NCBI GenBank assembly: GCA_900299025.1
Contig: OMIE01000162.1
Coordinates: 1 to 51,911 of the forward strand
Reading direction: 5' to 3'
DNA length: 51,911 bases
Origin: Burkholderiaceae bacterium
GTDB taxonomy: Bacteria; Pseudomonadota; Gammaproteobacteria; Burkholderiales; Burkholderiaceae_E
Part shown: positions 33,538-41,678 of the stretch, piece by piece
Numbering within the stretch: the stretch's first letter is position 1
Layout of the letters: the number at the start of each line of letters is the position of its first letter
Program-made: the position numbers and the translations under genes
Notes under the pieces: model-generated
The model's database searches: none
Seen by the model: the letters and a program-made list of their open reading frames with translations, nothing else
What the model was told of the DNA's origin: nothing

Positions 33538-34854
33538 TCAGTGCCGAACAAAGCTAAATTGCATAACATCGGTTGCAGCTTCCGCAAAGCCCGCTTCGCA
33601 ATAAGCAAGGTAAAAACGCCACATCCGAATAAAGCGTTCGTCATAACCGAGTTCTCTAAGCTGCTTATCCACTTCGATAAATCGCTCATGCCAACGCGCA
33701 AGCGTCCAAGCATAGTCAGAGCCGAAACTTAGACGGTTATAAAGTTTTAGGCCGTGTGAGCTCGCAAGTGCAATCAGTCGCTCGGCAGAAGGAAGCATCC
33801 CGCCCGGAAAAATATATTGTTGAATGAAGTCTGTGCTGGAACGATAACGTTCAAAATATTGCTCATCAATCGTAATGCTCTGGATGACAGCTTTCCCTCC
33901 GGGCTTTAAACAGTGACGAAGCTTTTGAAAGTAGCTATCCCAATAGGCTTCTCCGACCGCCTCAAACATTTCGATCGAAACGATCCCGTCATAGCGTGCT
34001 TGCTCGTCGCGATAGTCTTGAAGGCAGAACTGAGCACTGCCAAAGTTTGTCTGGCGGCGGCTTGACTCAAACTGATGTAGGGTCTGGGCGTAGGTCAATT
34101 GCTCAGAAGACAAAGTGAGACATTTCATTTGAAGGTCACGCTGGCGTGCGCGTAATGCAAAGCCACCCCAGCCGCAGCCGATTTCAAGCACGCTTGCACC
34201 CGGACCAAGCGCGAGTTCATCGAGGATGCGATCGTATTTTCGGCGTTGGCCCTGTTCGAGATCGTAGGTCCCTTGGTCGAGCAAGGCACTCGAGTAAGTC
34301 ATGCTTGGATCAAGCCATAGTTGGTAAAAGTCATTGCCCAAGTCATAGTGGGCTTGAATATTGCGCCGAGAGCCGCTTCGGCTATTTCGCCTTAGCATGT
34401 GGCGCAATCGGTCAAGCCACTGACCAAACCAAGTGCCGTAAATGCCTTGGTCGAGTGCCTGGCGATTTTGGAGCATAAATCGGAGTACGGCTGTTGGATC
34501 GGGACTATCCCAGAGGCCTTCCATCCAACATTCACCAAAGCCTACATCGCCACGGCTGAGTGCACGATCAAAAACCGACCAATCATGCAAGATCCATAAG
34601 GCAGGCGTTGCCGCAGCTTTATTCAATGGAGTCGTGGCTTGACTCGGTTGAATCGCGCTCGCATCGCCAAATCGATGCTCGACACCGTTGGGGTCGATCA
34701 GCAATAGCTGACCGCGGCTCGCTCGACGAAGCAGCGCCATACCCAAACTTGCCCGATAGGGCATGGGACGTTTTTTTTCGGGCCTGGCAATGCCGTGGCT
34801 TTGTGGCGCCGGCAGTGATGCGGGCATGACTGAGTAATGTTGTTCGGTACTCAT
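33538..34854 (-). CDS. Cfa-type SAM-dependent methyltransferase (cyclopropane-fatty-acyl-phospholipid synthase family)
   Basis: This family uses SAM to add a methylene or methyl group to unsaturated chains of membrane phospholipids at the inner membrane. The 438-residue product has the catalytic core NIQAHYDLGNDFYQLWLDPSMTYSSALL from about residue 172, SVLEIGCGWGGFALRAR (SAM motif) near 218, and YDGIVSIEMFEAVGEAYWD. YIFPGGMLPS with the C-terminal helices completes it. The first 75 residues are less conserved, as in Cfa. It overlaps the DUF1365 stop as ATGA. The family contains true cyclopropane synthases and also branching methyltransferases such as UfaM; which this is cannot be told from sequence alone. 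Confidence 0.93.
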   Translation of the reverse strand: MSTEQHYSVMPASLPAPQSHGIARPEKKRPMPYRASLGMALLRRASRGQLLLIDPNGVEHRFGDASAIQPSQATTPLNKAAATPALWILHDWSVFDRALSRGDVGFGECWMEGLWDSPDPTAVLRFMLQNRQALDQGIYGTWFGQWLDRLRHMLRRNSRSGSRRNIQAHYDLGNDFYQLWLDPSMTYSSALLDQGTYDLEQGQRRKYDRILDELALGPGASVLEIGCGWGGFALRARQRDLQMKCLTLSSEQLTYAQTLHQFESSRRQTNFGSAQFCLQDYRDEQARYDGIVSIEMFEAVGEAYWDSYFQKLRHCLKPGGKAVIQSITIDEQYFERYRSSTDFIQQYIFPGGMLPSAERLIALASSHGLKLYNRLSFGSDYAWTLARWHERFIEVDKQLRELGYDERFIRMWRFYLAYCEAGFAEAATDVMQFSFVRH

Positions 34855-35786
34855 GTTCCTTGGCTTGGAAGGGATTGCGGCGGAGGAGGTGTTTGATTCG
34901 GCCCAAAAAAGGGCACTTTTTTAAGCCATAGCTTTAGAGCCTGCCAGTGAATGCGAACAATCACCAATAGACTTTGCCAGGGTATGCTTAGGGCGAGCTT
35001 TAGCAGGTTTGTCTTCGATAAAGCGATGCGTTCACCGCTCAGCGAGGTGATCAGCAAAAGGCCTTGCTCATCGTGATATTCGATACGAGAAAGACTACGG
35101 TTTTGTTGATTATAAAATCGAAACCGATATAGGCCAGAGATCGTACAAAAGGGAGATACGGTAAAACACTTGCTCGTACTTAGGGTTTGCCCATCTCGGA
35201 GTTTTCGATTCGAGCCTTCTCCAATTGATGCGCCAGCTTGGGTCTTCTCGAGCGATTGGGCGCTAAGCACATAAGCGTGTCGACCAGAAAAGGTATTGTG
35301 GACTTCGGCAACCATCGCAACACAATCGCCGTTTTCATCATCGCAAAGCCAAAAGCTGACTGGCTTGAACTGATAGCCCAGCACCCGAGGATAAGCGAGT
35401 AAACGCACGCTTGCAGGCCTCGGTACGCCATGCTCGCTCAGTAAGGTCATCAGCCAAGCCGATAGCGATTCCCCTGGCTTTCCGCTGCCATGATCCTTTG
35501 CGTGCATGCTGATGAGTGCTGGACGGTTGAGCCCAAAAAGTGGCCAAAACGCGCCGCTAGCACGAACGTTCTTGTGCGGCTCGGCATCAGCGCTTGACTG
35601 CGCAGTTGCCTGCTCGGGCGATGTCGGTTGCAAGGCCTGCGTGCTAAGCGCCGAATCGAGCAAACCGGCATCAAGCCGAAAGAAAAAGCTACGGTAAGAA
35701 AAGTGGTGAACGACGGGGCGCAAGCGCCGATGTCTGACCTCGCCAATAAAGCAGGCTATGTCTGTTTGCGGATTGGGCATCGACAT
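34851..35786 (-). CDS. DUF1365 family protein
   Basis: A 311-residue DUF1365 protein. Landmarks are FIGEVRHRRLRPVVHHFSYRSFFFRLD at the start, VRLLAYPRVLGYQFKPVSFWLC near residue 150, MVAEVHNTFSGRHAYVL and KCFTVSPFCTISGLYRFRF near residue 210. These are the defining segments. The function is unknown, but the gene is almost always adjacent to a Cfa-type methyltransferase and an FAD amine-oxidase-like gene, as here. The C-terminus carries a hydrophobic stretch that could associate with membrane (LKLALSIPWQSLLVIVRIHW). The ATG at 35786 has a second ATG two codons later. It ends in an ATGA overlap with cfa. Confidence 0.9.
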   Translation of the reverse strand: MSMPNPQTDIACFIGEVRHRRLRPVVHHFSYRSFFFRLDAGLLDSALSTQALQPTSPEQATAQSSADAEPHKNVRASGAFWPLFGLNRPALISMHAKDHGSGKPGESLSAWLMTLLSEHGVPRPASVRLLAYPRVLGYQFKPVSFWLCDDENGDCVAMVAEVHNTFSGRHAYVLSAQSLEKTQAGASIGEGSNRKLRDGQTLSTSKCFTVSPFCTISGLYRFRFYNQQNRSLSRIEYHDEQGLLLITSLSGERIALSKTNLLKLALSIPWQSLLVIVRIHWQALKLWLKKVPFFGPNQTPPPPQSLPSQGT

Positions 35787-35827
35787 GGCGTTTATGTGGC
35801 TTGGGCTTGCTTAAGTCTCTCTTAACC

Positions 35828-37159
35828 CTAAGCAGCCATCGCGAGCGTTTGAGGCGCTTGCTCGATGGCCTGGGCGACCGCTAGGCCCGACTTCAGGCCA
35901 TCTTCATGAAAGCCATATCCCGTCCAAGCGCCGGCAAGCCAAACGCCGTCAGCACCTTGGATAGCGGGCAATTGCCGTTGAGCACGGACAGCAGCCAGAT
36001 CGAAGACGGGATGCGCGTAGTCGATCACCTGAAAGCAACGCGAGGGGTCGGGTTCTTGCAGTGGGTTTAGGCTTACGAAGACCGGTGTTTTAATAGCGAG
36101 GGGCTGTAACTGATTAAGCCAGTAAGTCACTGACACAGCGGTTTGATCTAGCACCGAGGCAGGATCGCGTACCTGGGTTGACAAATAATTCCAAGCTGCC
36201 CAGGCCTGACGCGAACGGGGCATGAGTGCGCTGTCGCTATGCAGCCAAGCGCGATTTTCCTGATAGCGAACCGATGCGAGCAGTTGGGCCTGTGCTGGTC
36301 GAGGGCGTTGAAGCAAGCGCAGGCTCTGATCGCTATGGCAAGCCATGACAACAGCGTCAAACCACTCGTCTCCGGCAGCGGTTCTCAATCGCAATTGTCC
36401 AGAGGCATTGGCGCGCTGTTCGACTGACCAGACGGGTGTTTTTAAGCGGATGTCGTCTAATGTCTTTGCGATGGCCTGTACATATTGTCTTGCGCCACCC
36501 GCAACTGTGAACCAACGGGGCCGTTGACTGACTTGAAGCAGGCCATGGTTATGAAAAAAGCGAACAAAAGTTCCCAGCGGAAACTCACGCATTTGCTTCA
36601 TCGGGCAGGACCAAATTGCAGCCGCCATGGGTAGCAGGTAATCGGAGGCAAAGGCCTCGCCATAGCCTTCGCGCTCTAAAAACAAATCAAGCGGCTGATC
36701 GAGCATCGCGTGCCCGAAGGCAAGTGAATGATTTGATTGTGCTTGAAGCATACGCTGCGCCAGAGCGCTTGCCTGCTTGTTAAAGCGCAGGATGTCATAA
36801 AGCATGCCCCAAAACCGTGGGGAAACCAGATGACGCTTTTGAGCGAATAGCCCAGCCAAACTCGAGCCGCACCATTCCATCTGGTGTGGGCCTCGAGAGA
36901 CTGAAAACGACATATCAGTCGCCGCTGTCGGCACACCAAGCTCTCTAAAGAGCGCAATTAAGGCCGGGTAGGTTCGTTCGTTGTAGACCAAAAAACCGGT
37001 GTCAACTGCCTGATTGATACCTTCAAGTTCAATATCAACCGTATGGGTATGTCCTCCTAAGCGGGCATCGGCCTCGAATAAGGTCACTTGATGGTTCTTG
37101 GCAAGCTTATACGCAGCCGATAAACCGCTGATACCAGATCCGACTACCGCAATTTTCAT
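35828..37159 (-). CDS. FAD-dependent amine-oxidase-like oxidoreductase
   Basis: A 443-residue flavoprotein. The FAD-binding beta-alpha-beta motif IAVVGSGISGLSAAYKLAKNHQVTLFEA lies at residues 3-30, then RLGGHTHT and GFLVYNERTYPAL. The C-terminal FAD segment LAGAWTGYGFHEDGLKSGLAVAQAI is near residue 415. It belongs to the NAD(P)-binding/amine-oxidase-like branch found next to Cfa and DUF1365 genes. In Rhodobacter, a member of the homologous cluster is needed for an oxidative step on methylated fatty acyl chains (furan fatty acid synthesis); transfer of that role here is inference. AAGGA precedes the ATG. It is the first gene of the run after a 112-bp gap from gpx. Confidence 0.9.
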   Translation of the reverse strand: MKIAVVGSGISGLSAAYKLAKNHQVTLFEADARLGGHTHTVDIELEGINQAVDTGFLVYNERTYPALIALFRELGVPTAATDMSFSVSRGPHQMEWCGSSLAGLFAQKRHLVSPRFWGMLYDILRFNKQASALAQRMLQAQSNHSLAFGHAMLDQPLDLFLEREGYGEAFASDYLLPMAAAIWSCPMKQMREFPLGTFVRFFHNHGLLQVSQRPRWFTVAGGARQYVQAIAKTLDDIRLKTPVWSVEQRANASGQLRLRTAAGDEWFDAVVMACHSDQSLRLLQRPRPAQAQLLASVRYQENRAWLHSDSALMPRSRQAWAAWNYLSTQVRDPASVLDQTAVSVTYWLNQLQPLAIKTPVFVSLNPLQEPDPSRCFQVIDYAHPVFDLAAVRAQRQLPAIQGADGVWLAGAWTGYGFHEDGLKSGLAVAQAIEQAPQTLAMAA

Positions 37160-37237
37160 AGAGCTTCCTTCGAGGAGCGCGGCAACAGTGGTCTGTCACT
37201 CACGGGGAACAGCTGCGTTTTAATCGGCGTAGCACGT

Positions 37238-37259
37238 GCGCAAACGTAGCGATTTGCGC
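37238..37259. promoter_or_regulatory. Inverted repeat in the gap before the FAD oxidoreductase gene
   Basis: Arms GCGCAAA (37238-37244) and TTTGCGC (37253-37259) are separated by 8 bp. It lies 12 bp beyond the stop of the glutathione peroxidase gene and about 78 bp before the flavoprotein ATG. It could be a terminator-like hairpin for gpx without a U-tract, or an operator for the downstream run. I could not find a clear promoter in the gap. Confidence 0.4.
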
Positions 37260-37271
37260 GTTACCGAAAGC

Positions 37272-37856
37272 TTAAGGGTTTTGTTTGAGGCTTCGTTCAA
37301 TGTCCTGGACGAAACCACGGTCATCGGGCGAGGTCATGCTGCTGTAAACCTTTACAAAGCGCCCATCCCGACCGATTAAGTATTTATAAAAATTCCACTT
37401 AGGGCTTGTGCCCGACTCGCGAATCAAGGCAGCAAAGACAGGATTGGCTGTGCTGCCGCGCACCGAAGTCTTGACGACCATGGGAAATCGAACATTAAAG
37501 GTGTTGGTACAAAACTCGGCGATGTCCTTGTTGTTTGAAAGCTCCTGTCCGCCAAAATCACCGGAAGGAAAGCCAATGACCACAAGCCCTGCTTGGCGAT
37601 ACCGGTCATAAAGCCGCTCAAGCCCTTCGTACTGGCTGGTAAAGCCGCACTTGCTCGCGGTATTCACGATTAAAACGACTTTGCCCGCGTATTGACATAG
37701 GTTTTGAGGTACCTCGTCTTGCAACCGCGGCAAACTGTGATTCAGTAATGCTGGGCATGAGTTGGCCTGGGCATGTTGGGCGCAAAAAAGCGCGCACAAG
37801 CCGAGGGCGATTAAGTGAAACGCTTTGAATCGTTTGAATAACCCGTAGAAGTTCAT
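37272..37856 (-). CDS. Glutathione peroxidase family protein, exported
   Basis: A thiol-dependent peroxidase of 194 residues with an N-terminal signal peptide (ALGLCALFCAQHAQA, cleaved near residue 31), so probably periplasmic. The peroxidatic Cys70 is in NTASKCGFTSQYEGLE. The third and fourth members of the usual catalytic tetrad, Trp154 and Asn155 (KWNFYKYLI), are present. The segment usually FPCNQFGGQE is FPSGDFGGQE, so the tetrad Gln is replaced by Asp100 and the resolving-type Cys by Ser98. ATG 37856 is chosen; TTG 37859 is the alternative. It diverges from litR and shares its intergenic region, as expected for an oxidative-stress member of the regulon. Confidence 0.9.
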   Translation of the reverse strand: MNFYGLFKRFKAFHLIALGLCALFCAQHAQANSCPALLNHSLPRLQDEVPQNLCQYAGKVVLIVNTASKCGFTSQYEGLERLYDRYRQAGLVVIGFPSGDFGGQELSNNKDIAEFCTNTFNVRFPMVVKTSVRGSTANPVFAALIRESGTSPKWNFYKYLIGRDGRFVKVYSSMTSPDDRGFVQDIERSLKQNP

Positions 37857-37888
37857 CAATTTACTGGCCAGTGCTCAAGGTGGCTCTT

Positions 37889-37918
37889 ATAATAGGTCCC
37901 ACATTCAACGCCAGTCAA
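37889..37918 (-). promoter_or_regulatory. Sigma-70-type promoter for gpx
   Basis: On the minus strand the sequence reads TTGACT (-35, at 37913-37918), an 18-bp spacer, and TATTAT (-10, at 37889-37894). It ends 33 bp before the gpx start. The -35 lies 3 bp from the inverted repeat at 37921-37935, so a bound regulator could block or activate it. Confidence 0.6.
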
Positions 37919-37920
37919 GA

Positions 37921-37935
37921 TTTGTCATGGACAAA
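37921..37935. promoter_or_regulatory. Putative regulator binding site in the gpx-litR gap
   Basis: A perfect 6-bp inverted repeat with a 3-bp centre, TTTGTC-ATG-GACAAA. It is placed 32 bp before the litR ATG and immediately upstream of the gpx -35 box. MerR-family regulators bind such spaced palindromes in divergent regions, so this is a candidate operator for LitR on its own promoter and gpx. I did not find a second copy upstream of the FAD gene. Confidence 0.45.
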
Positions 37936-37967
37936 ATGCGACCGGCTCACTAAAAAAGCAGCAACAA

Positions 37968-38921
37968 ATGAACGAACGCGCGGAAGTTTTGGGAGTCGGG
38001 TCGGGAGTTCAATTAAGTATCTCCGCTGTTGAGCGGGATACGGGGTTATCAAAGGACACGCTGAGGGTATGGGAGCGACGCTATGGCTTTCCCAATCCAG
38101 TGCGTGATGCTTTGGGTGAACGCCTCTACCCGGTTGAGCAGGTCGAGCGTCTTCGCTTGATCCGTCGCCTTATGGACGCTGGCCACAGGCCAGGCAAGAT
38201 CATGCGGATGAAGCCCGAGCAATTGCAATTGCTCGCTGATCAGATTCGATCCGCCACAACGCCTAGGCTCGACGAAACCCATCCGATGCGGGACGATTTG
38301 GCGGCCTATATGGCGTTGATCAAGAAACATCAGGTCGAGGATTTGCGCCGTGCGCTTAGTCAAGCCGCGCTACGCATGGGACTTGACCGCTTTGTCCGCG
38401 AAGTCGCAGCACCACTCAATGCCCTGGTTGGTGATGCCTGGGCAAGAAATCAGTTTGAGATTTTCGAAGAACATCTCTACACCGAATCGATGCAAGTCGT
38501 GCTTCGTAATGCGATCAGCAATATTCCAGGGCCTGGCCGTTCGCCGCGCGTCTTACTCACCACTTTTCCGCAGGAGCCGCATGGTCTGGGTCTTTTGATG
38601 GCCGAGGCAATGCTTGCGCTTGAAGGCTGTCGCTGTTTGTCCTTGGGCGTGCAAACGCCAATCTATGACATCACCATGGCAGCGACCGCACAGCGAGCCG
38701 ATATTGTCGCTTTGTCTTTTTCTGCCAGCATGAACCCGAATCATGTGCTTGACGGTCTTGCAGAACTGCGAGCTAAGCTTGCCCCACATGTCTCGATTTG
38801 GGCCGGTGGCCAATGTCCTATCCTGGTCCGCCGCCCGCCTCCGGAGGTTCGAGTTTTTTCCGATCTCGCAGGCATCCACGGGGCACTGAGCGAGTGGCGC
38901 ACCCAGCATTCGGTTGACTAA
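37968..38921 (+). CDS. litR: MerR-family B12-binding light regulator (LitR/CarH class)
   Basis: A 317-residue regulator with an N-terminal MerR helix-turn-helix (LSISAVERDTGLSKDTLRVWERRYGFPNPVR, residues 17-47) and a cobalamin-binding C-terminal half. Trp158 is followed by Glu168-His169 (W-x9-EH), and EPHGLG at 203-208 gives ExH with His205. These match the AdoB12 contact residues of CarH (Trp131, Glu141-His142, His177) at nearly the same spacing. CarH/LitR proteins repress in the dark and release DNA when light destroys AdoB12. A photolyase gene follows by 10 bp. No cobalamin biosynthesis genes are in the window. AdoB12-dependence is predicted, not shown. Confidence 0.9.
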   Translation: MNERAEVLGVGSGVQLSISAVERDTGLSKDTLRVWERRYGFPNPVRDALGERLYPVEQVERLRLIRRLMDAGHRPGKIMRMKPEQLQLLADQIRSATTPRLDETHPMRDDLAAYMALIKKHQVEDLRRALSQAALRMGLDRFVREVAAPLNALVGDAWARNQFEIFEEHLYTESMQVVLRNAISNIPGPGRSPRVLLTTFPQEPHGLGLLMAEAMLALEGCRCLSLGVQTPIYDITMAATAQRADIVALSFSASMNPNHVLDGLAELRAKLAPHVSIWAGGQCPILVRRPPPEVRVFSDLAGIHGALSEWRTQHSVD

Positions 38922-38931
38922 AGTCAATGCC

Positions 38932-40455
38932 ATGATTGCGGTCGTGCTGGGCGACCAACTTGACCTTGAATCACCAGCACTTGAGGCTTGTGATGCGGTC
39001 ATTATGGTCGAAGCCGCGGAGGAATCGCGCCGTGTCCGCAGCCACAAGGCACGCACCATTTTGTTCTTCAGCGCGATGCGCCATTTCGCAGCAAGCTTGC
39101 GTGAACGTGGTTTAACCGTTCACTACCGAAGCATTGAGCAAGGACATCAGGGATCCTTGGTTGAACAAATTCTTGAGCTCGCAGGCAGCCAAACAGATGC
39201 AGGCTTGCGGATGCTTGAGCCAGGCGATTGGTCGATCGAGCAAGCGATGCGCGAGGCTTGTCAGAAGCAAGGCCGAGAGCTTTTGATCCTCGACGACCCT
39301 CAAGCACTCAGCTCGCGAGAGGATTTCAAGCGTTACGCCCATAAGCGGTCCCAATTACGCATGGAATACTTTTACCGCGAGATGAGGAAGCGTCATCAAA
39401 TCTTGATGACGCCTGATGGTGAGCCTGTCGGCGGGCAATGGAATTTCGATCTGGAAAACCGCAAAGCCTTTGGGGTTCGCGGGCCTTCGGGCTTGATACC
39501 ACCGCTTCAACTGAGCCCGGATCCACTTACAGAGGCGGTGATCGAGGCGGTTGAGGCACATTTATCAGACTTGCCAGGATCTAGCGAACGATTCAATTGG
39601 CCTGTGAATCGGCGTCAAGCGCTTGAGGCCTTGGATCACTTTATTAAGCAGGTCTTGCCTCAGTTTGGGCCTTACCAAGATGCCATGTGGTCCGGCGAGC
39701 CATTCTTATGGCACAGCCTGCTCGCGAGCGCACTCAACCTCAGGCTTTTGAGACCACTTGAAGTGATCGAGGCAGCTTGTTGCGCCTACGAGCAAGATCC
39801 CAAGCAATACCCACTGCCAACGGTCGAGGGCTTTGTCAGGCAGATTCTGGGTTGGCGAGCGTTTATGCGAGGCCTTTACTGGCTTAACATGCCTCAGATG
39901 GCGCAGGCCAATCACTTTAACCATCACGCCAAACTACCAAGCTGGTTTTGGAGCGGTCAATGTCAAATGAATTGCTTGCGTCAGACATTGCTCCAAACAT
40001 TTGAGCATGCTTATGCCCATCATATCCAGCGGCTCATGGTTGTCGGCAATTTTTCCCTGCTCGCAGGCCTTCAGCCCAAGGCGGTTGCAGATTGGTTTCA
40101 CGCGGTTTATGTTGATGCCATCGACTGGGTCCATTTGCCCAATGTGATGGTGATGGCGCTTCATGCGATGGGTCCAAGCTTAAGTTCTAAACCTTATATT
40201 GCTAGCGGGCAATACATTGCACGAATGAGCAATTACTGCAAGCAGTGTTCGTACAAGCCCGCACTTCGCGATGGCGAAAGGGCTTGTCCGTTTACGGTTT
40301 TTTATTGGGATTTTTTAAAGCGCAATCAGGCTGAACTCGAGAAAAACCCCCGCATGTTTCATGCCATCCGCCAGATCAAGGCGATGGACGCAGCGCAAGT
40401 GGCCAACAACGCAAAGCAAGCGCAGCACTATCGCGAAGCCCTAGAAACGCTTTAG
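38932..40455 (+). CDS. phrB: FeS-BCP-type cryptochrome/photolyase
   Basis: A 507-residue photolyase of the bacterial iron-sulfur (PhrB/CryB) class, which repairs (6-4) photoproducts with blue light. The N-terminal VVLGDQLDLESPAL is the alpha/beta antenna domain, with the characteristic FeS-type start. The four Fe-S cysteines are at 348, 436, 439 and 452. The gaps 88, 3 and 13 are exactly those of Agrobacterium PhrB (350, 438, 441, 454). ATG 38932 is chosen because the conserved LGDQL begins just after it; a TTG at 38914 inside litR is the alternative. It is the second gene of the light operon and ends in a 4-bp overlap with the convergent FIST gene. Confidence 0.93.
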   Translation: MIAVVLGDQLDLESPALEACDAVIMVEAAEESRRVRSHKARTILFFSAMRHFAASLRERGLTVHYRSIEQGHQGSLVEQILELAGSQTDAGLRMLEPGDWSIEQAMREACQKQGRELLILDDPQALSSREDFKRYAHKRSQLRMEYFYREMRKRHQILMTPDGEPVGGQWNFDLENRKAFGVRGPSGLIPPLQLSPDPLTEAVIEAVEAHLSDLPGSSERFNWPVNRRQALEALDHFIKQVLPQFGPYQDAMWSGEPFLWHSLLASALNLRLLRPLEVIEAACCAYEQDPKQYPLPTVEGFVRQILGWRAFMRGLYWLNMPQMAQANHFNHHAKLPSWFWSGQCQMNCLRQTLLQTFEHAYAHHIQRLMVVGNFSLLAGLQPKAVADWFHAVYVDAIDWVHLPNVMVMALHAMGPSLSSKPYIASGQYIARMSNYCKQCSYKPALRDGERACPFTVFYWDFLKRNQAELEKNPRMFHAIRQIKAMDAAQVANNAKQAQHYREALETL

Positions 40456-41678
40456 TTGCTGTCGCAAATCGCAAGCATCACTGCGCTGTAGGCATGCAGT
40501 TGATTTTCATGGATTTCACCATTAGCCTGAAATCCGATCAATACCGGTGCTTGAAGATAATGTTGAACCCACTGAGCTTCAAGGCCTGCTTGGGAAAACA
40601 AATGCTGGCCGCGCGCAAGGCAGCTTATATAAACGACTGCAAGAAGCGTTTGCCCAGCCTCTTCGATCGACTCGCGAAGTGCTGTGCAACTGGCAATGAG
40701 ATCGGCGCGAGCCGCCTGAGGGTCTCGGGTGCAAAAGCGCAACGACCATCCAGCCTTTGCCTGCCCCGCAATAGCGATCGTTCCATTCGATGGATCGATC
40801 CCTAAAAGATTACGAACCTGGCCTGACTGGTTCACTCGTTCAGGGTCACTAATCTCGACCAAAAGTCCGCCTTGCAACTTATCCTTGGGAATGGCGGCTA
40901 TAACGCTTCGTCCGTCGGATCTATGTTCTAGATCGTGATGTATACCAAGGTCTTGTAGCAAGACATCCATCGCGGGTCTGTCGTCGATGCGTCGAACAAG
41001 GTGGCGTTCGCCTCGAGTAATTTCATGTCGGCTACCGATCGCCCGACAGCCCTGGCTGAAGCCGCGCCGAATTCCTGCGTCTTCTCTCAGAACAAGTCCG
41101 GAAAGTCCACCGTAAAGCACCTCATTGGCAACTTGGGGTAAGTTGCCTTCCAAGCCGCTACAAATACCGCCTGCGCACATGGCGCGCTCATGACGCTCAC
41201 TTAATTCGTCCAAGAGTTCACTCAAGTCACTAAGCTGCGGATCAGCGTGAACCAGCAGCGCCGTCGCTTGCTGGCGGTTTGCTGCTTCCATGGCCTTCGT
41301 TGATTTGCGCCGACCCGAGAACACTTCAAAGCTTGAAGACTCCAGCGTGCCTATCATCAAAGCAATCGCAGCCTCATCAAGGTATTCAGCAGCTCCTGCA
41401 AGCACGCTTTCAGCGCAGCAGCCCACCCAATTGCGAATGCCTGTTCGCCCGATAACATGTTGCAAGAGCGCTTCGGCATCACTGGCAAAGGCAGTCGTGA
41501 AATAAATCCACCCTATCCAGGTGCGTTCTTTGCCAGTTTGTGACTCGAGATTTGCTTTGTGCTCGTGTTGCTTAAACCAAGGCTCGACTTGGGCAAGCGC
41601 AAGTTCGCTGGCCATGCGCCAGTCGTAATGCGTGGCATGACCCAGCGCAAAGCCTGGGTTAGTTTGCCCGGCTTTCAC
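40452..41678 (-). CDS. FIST N- and C-domain sensory protein
   Basis: A 408-residue protein built of a FIST-N domain (about residues 35-230; GRTGIRNWVGCCAESVLAGAAEYLDE, LVLREDAGIRRGFSQGCRAIGSRHEITRGE) followed by a FIST-C domain (about 240-390; LVEISDPERVNQSGQVRNLLGIDPSNGTIAIAG, CTALRE-SIEEAGQTLLAVVYISCLARGQHLF). FIST domains are predicted small-ligand (perhaps amino acid) sensors, often fused to signalling outputs; here it stands alone. The start is GTG 41678 in a GTGA overlap with phaM, so the two are probably co-translated. Its stop overlaps the photolyase stop. The ligand is unknown. Confidence 0.88.
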   Translation of the reverse strand: MKAGQTNPGFALGHATHYDWRMASELALAQVEPWFKQHEHKANLESQTGKERTWIGWIYFTTAFASDAEALLQHVIGRTGIRNWVGCCAESVLAGAAEYLDEAAIALMIGTLESSSFEVFSGRRKSTKAMEAANRQQATALLVHADPQLSDLSELLDELSERHERAMCAGGICSGLEGNLPQVANEVLYGGLSGLVLREDAGIRRGFSQGCRAIGSRHEITRGERHLVRRIDDRPAMDVLLQDLGIHHDLEHRSDGRSVIAAIPKDKLQGGLLVEISDPERVNQSGQVRNLLGIDPSNGTIAIAGQAKAGWSLRFCTRDPQAARADLIASCTALRESIEEAGQTLLAVVYISCLARGQHLFSQAGLEAQWVQHYLQAPVLIGFQANGEIHENQLHAYSAVMLAICDSN

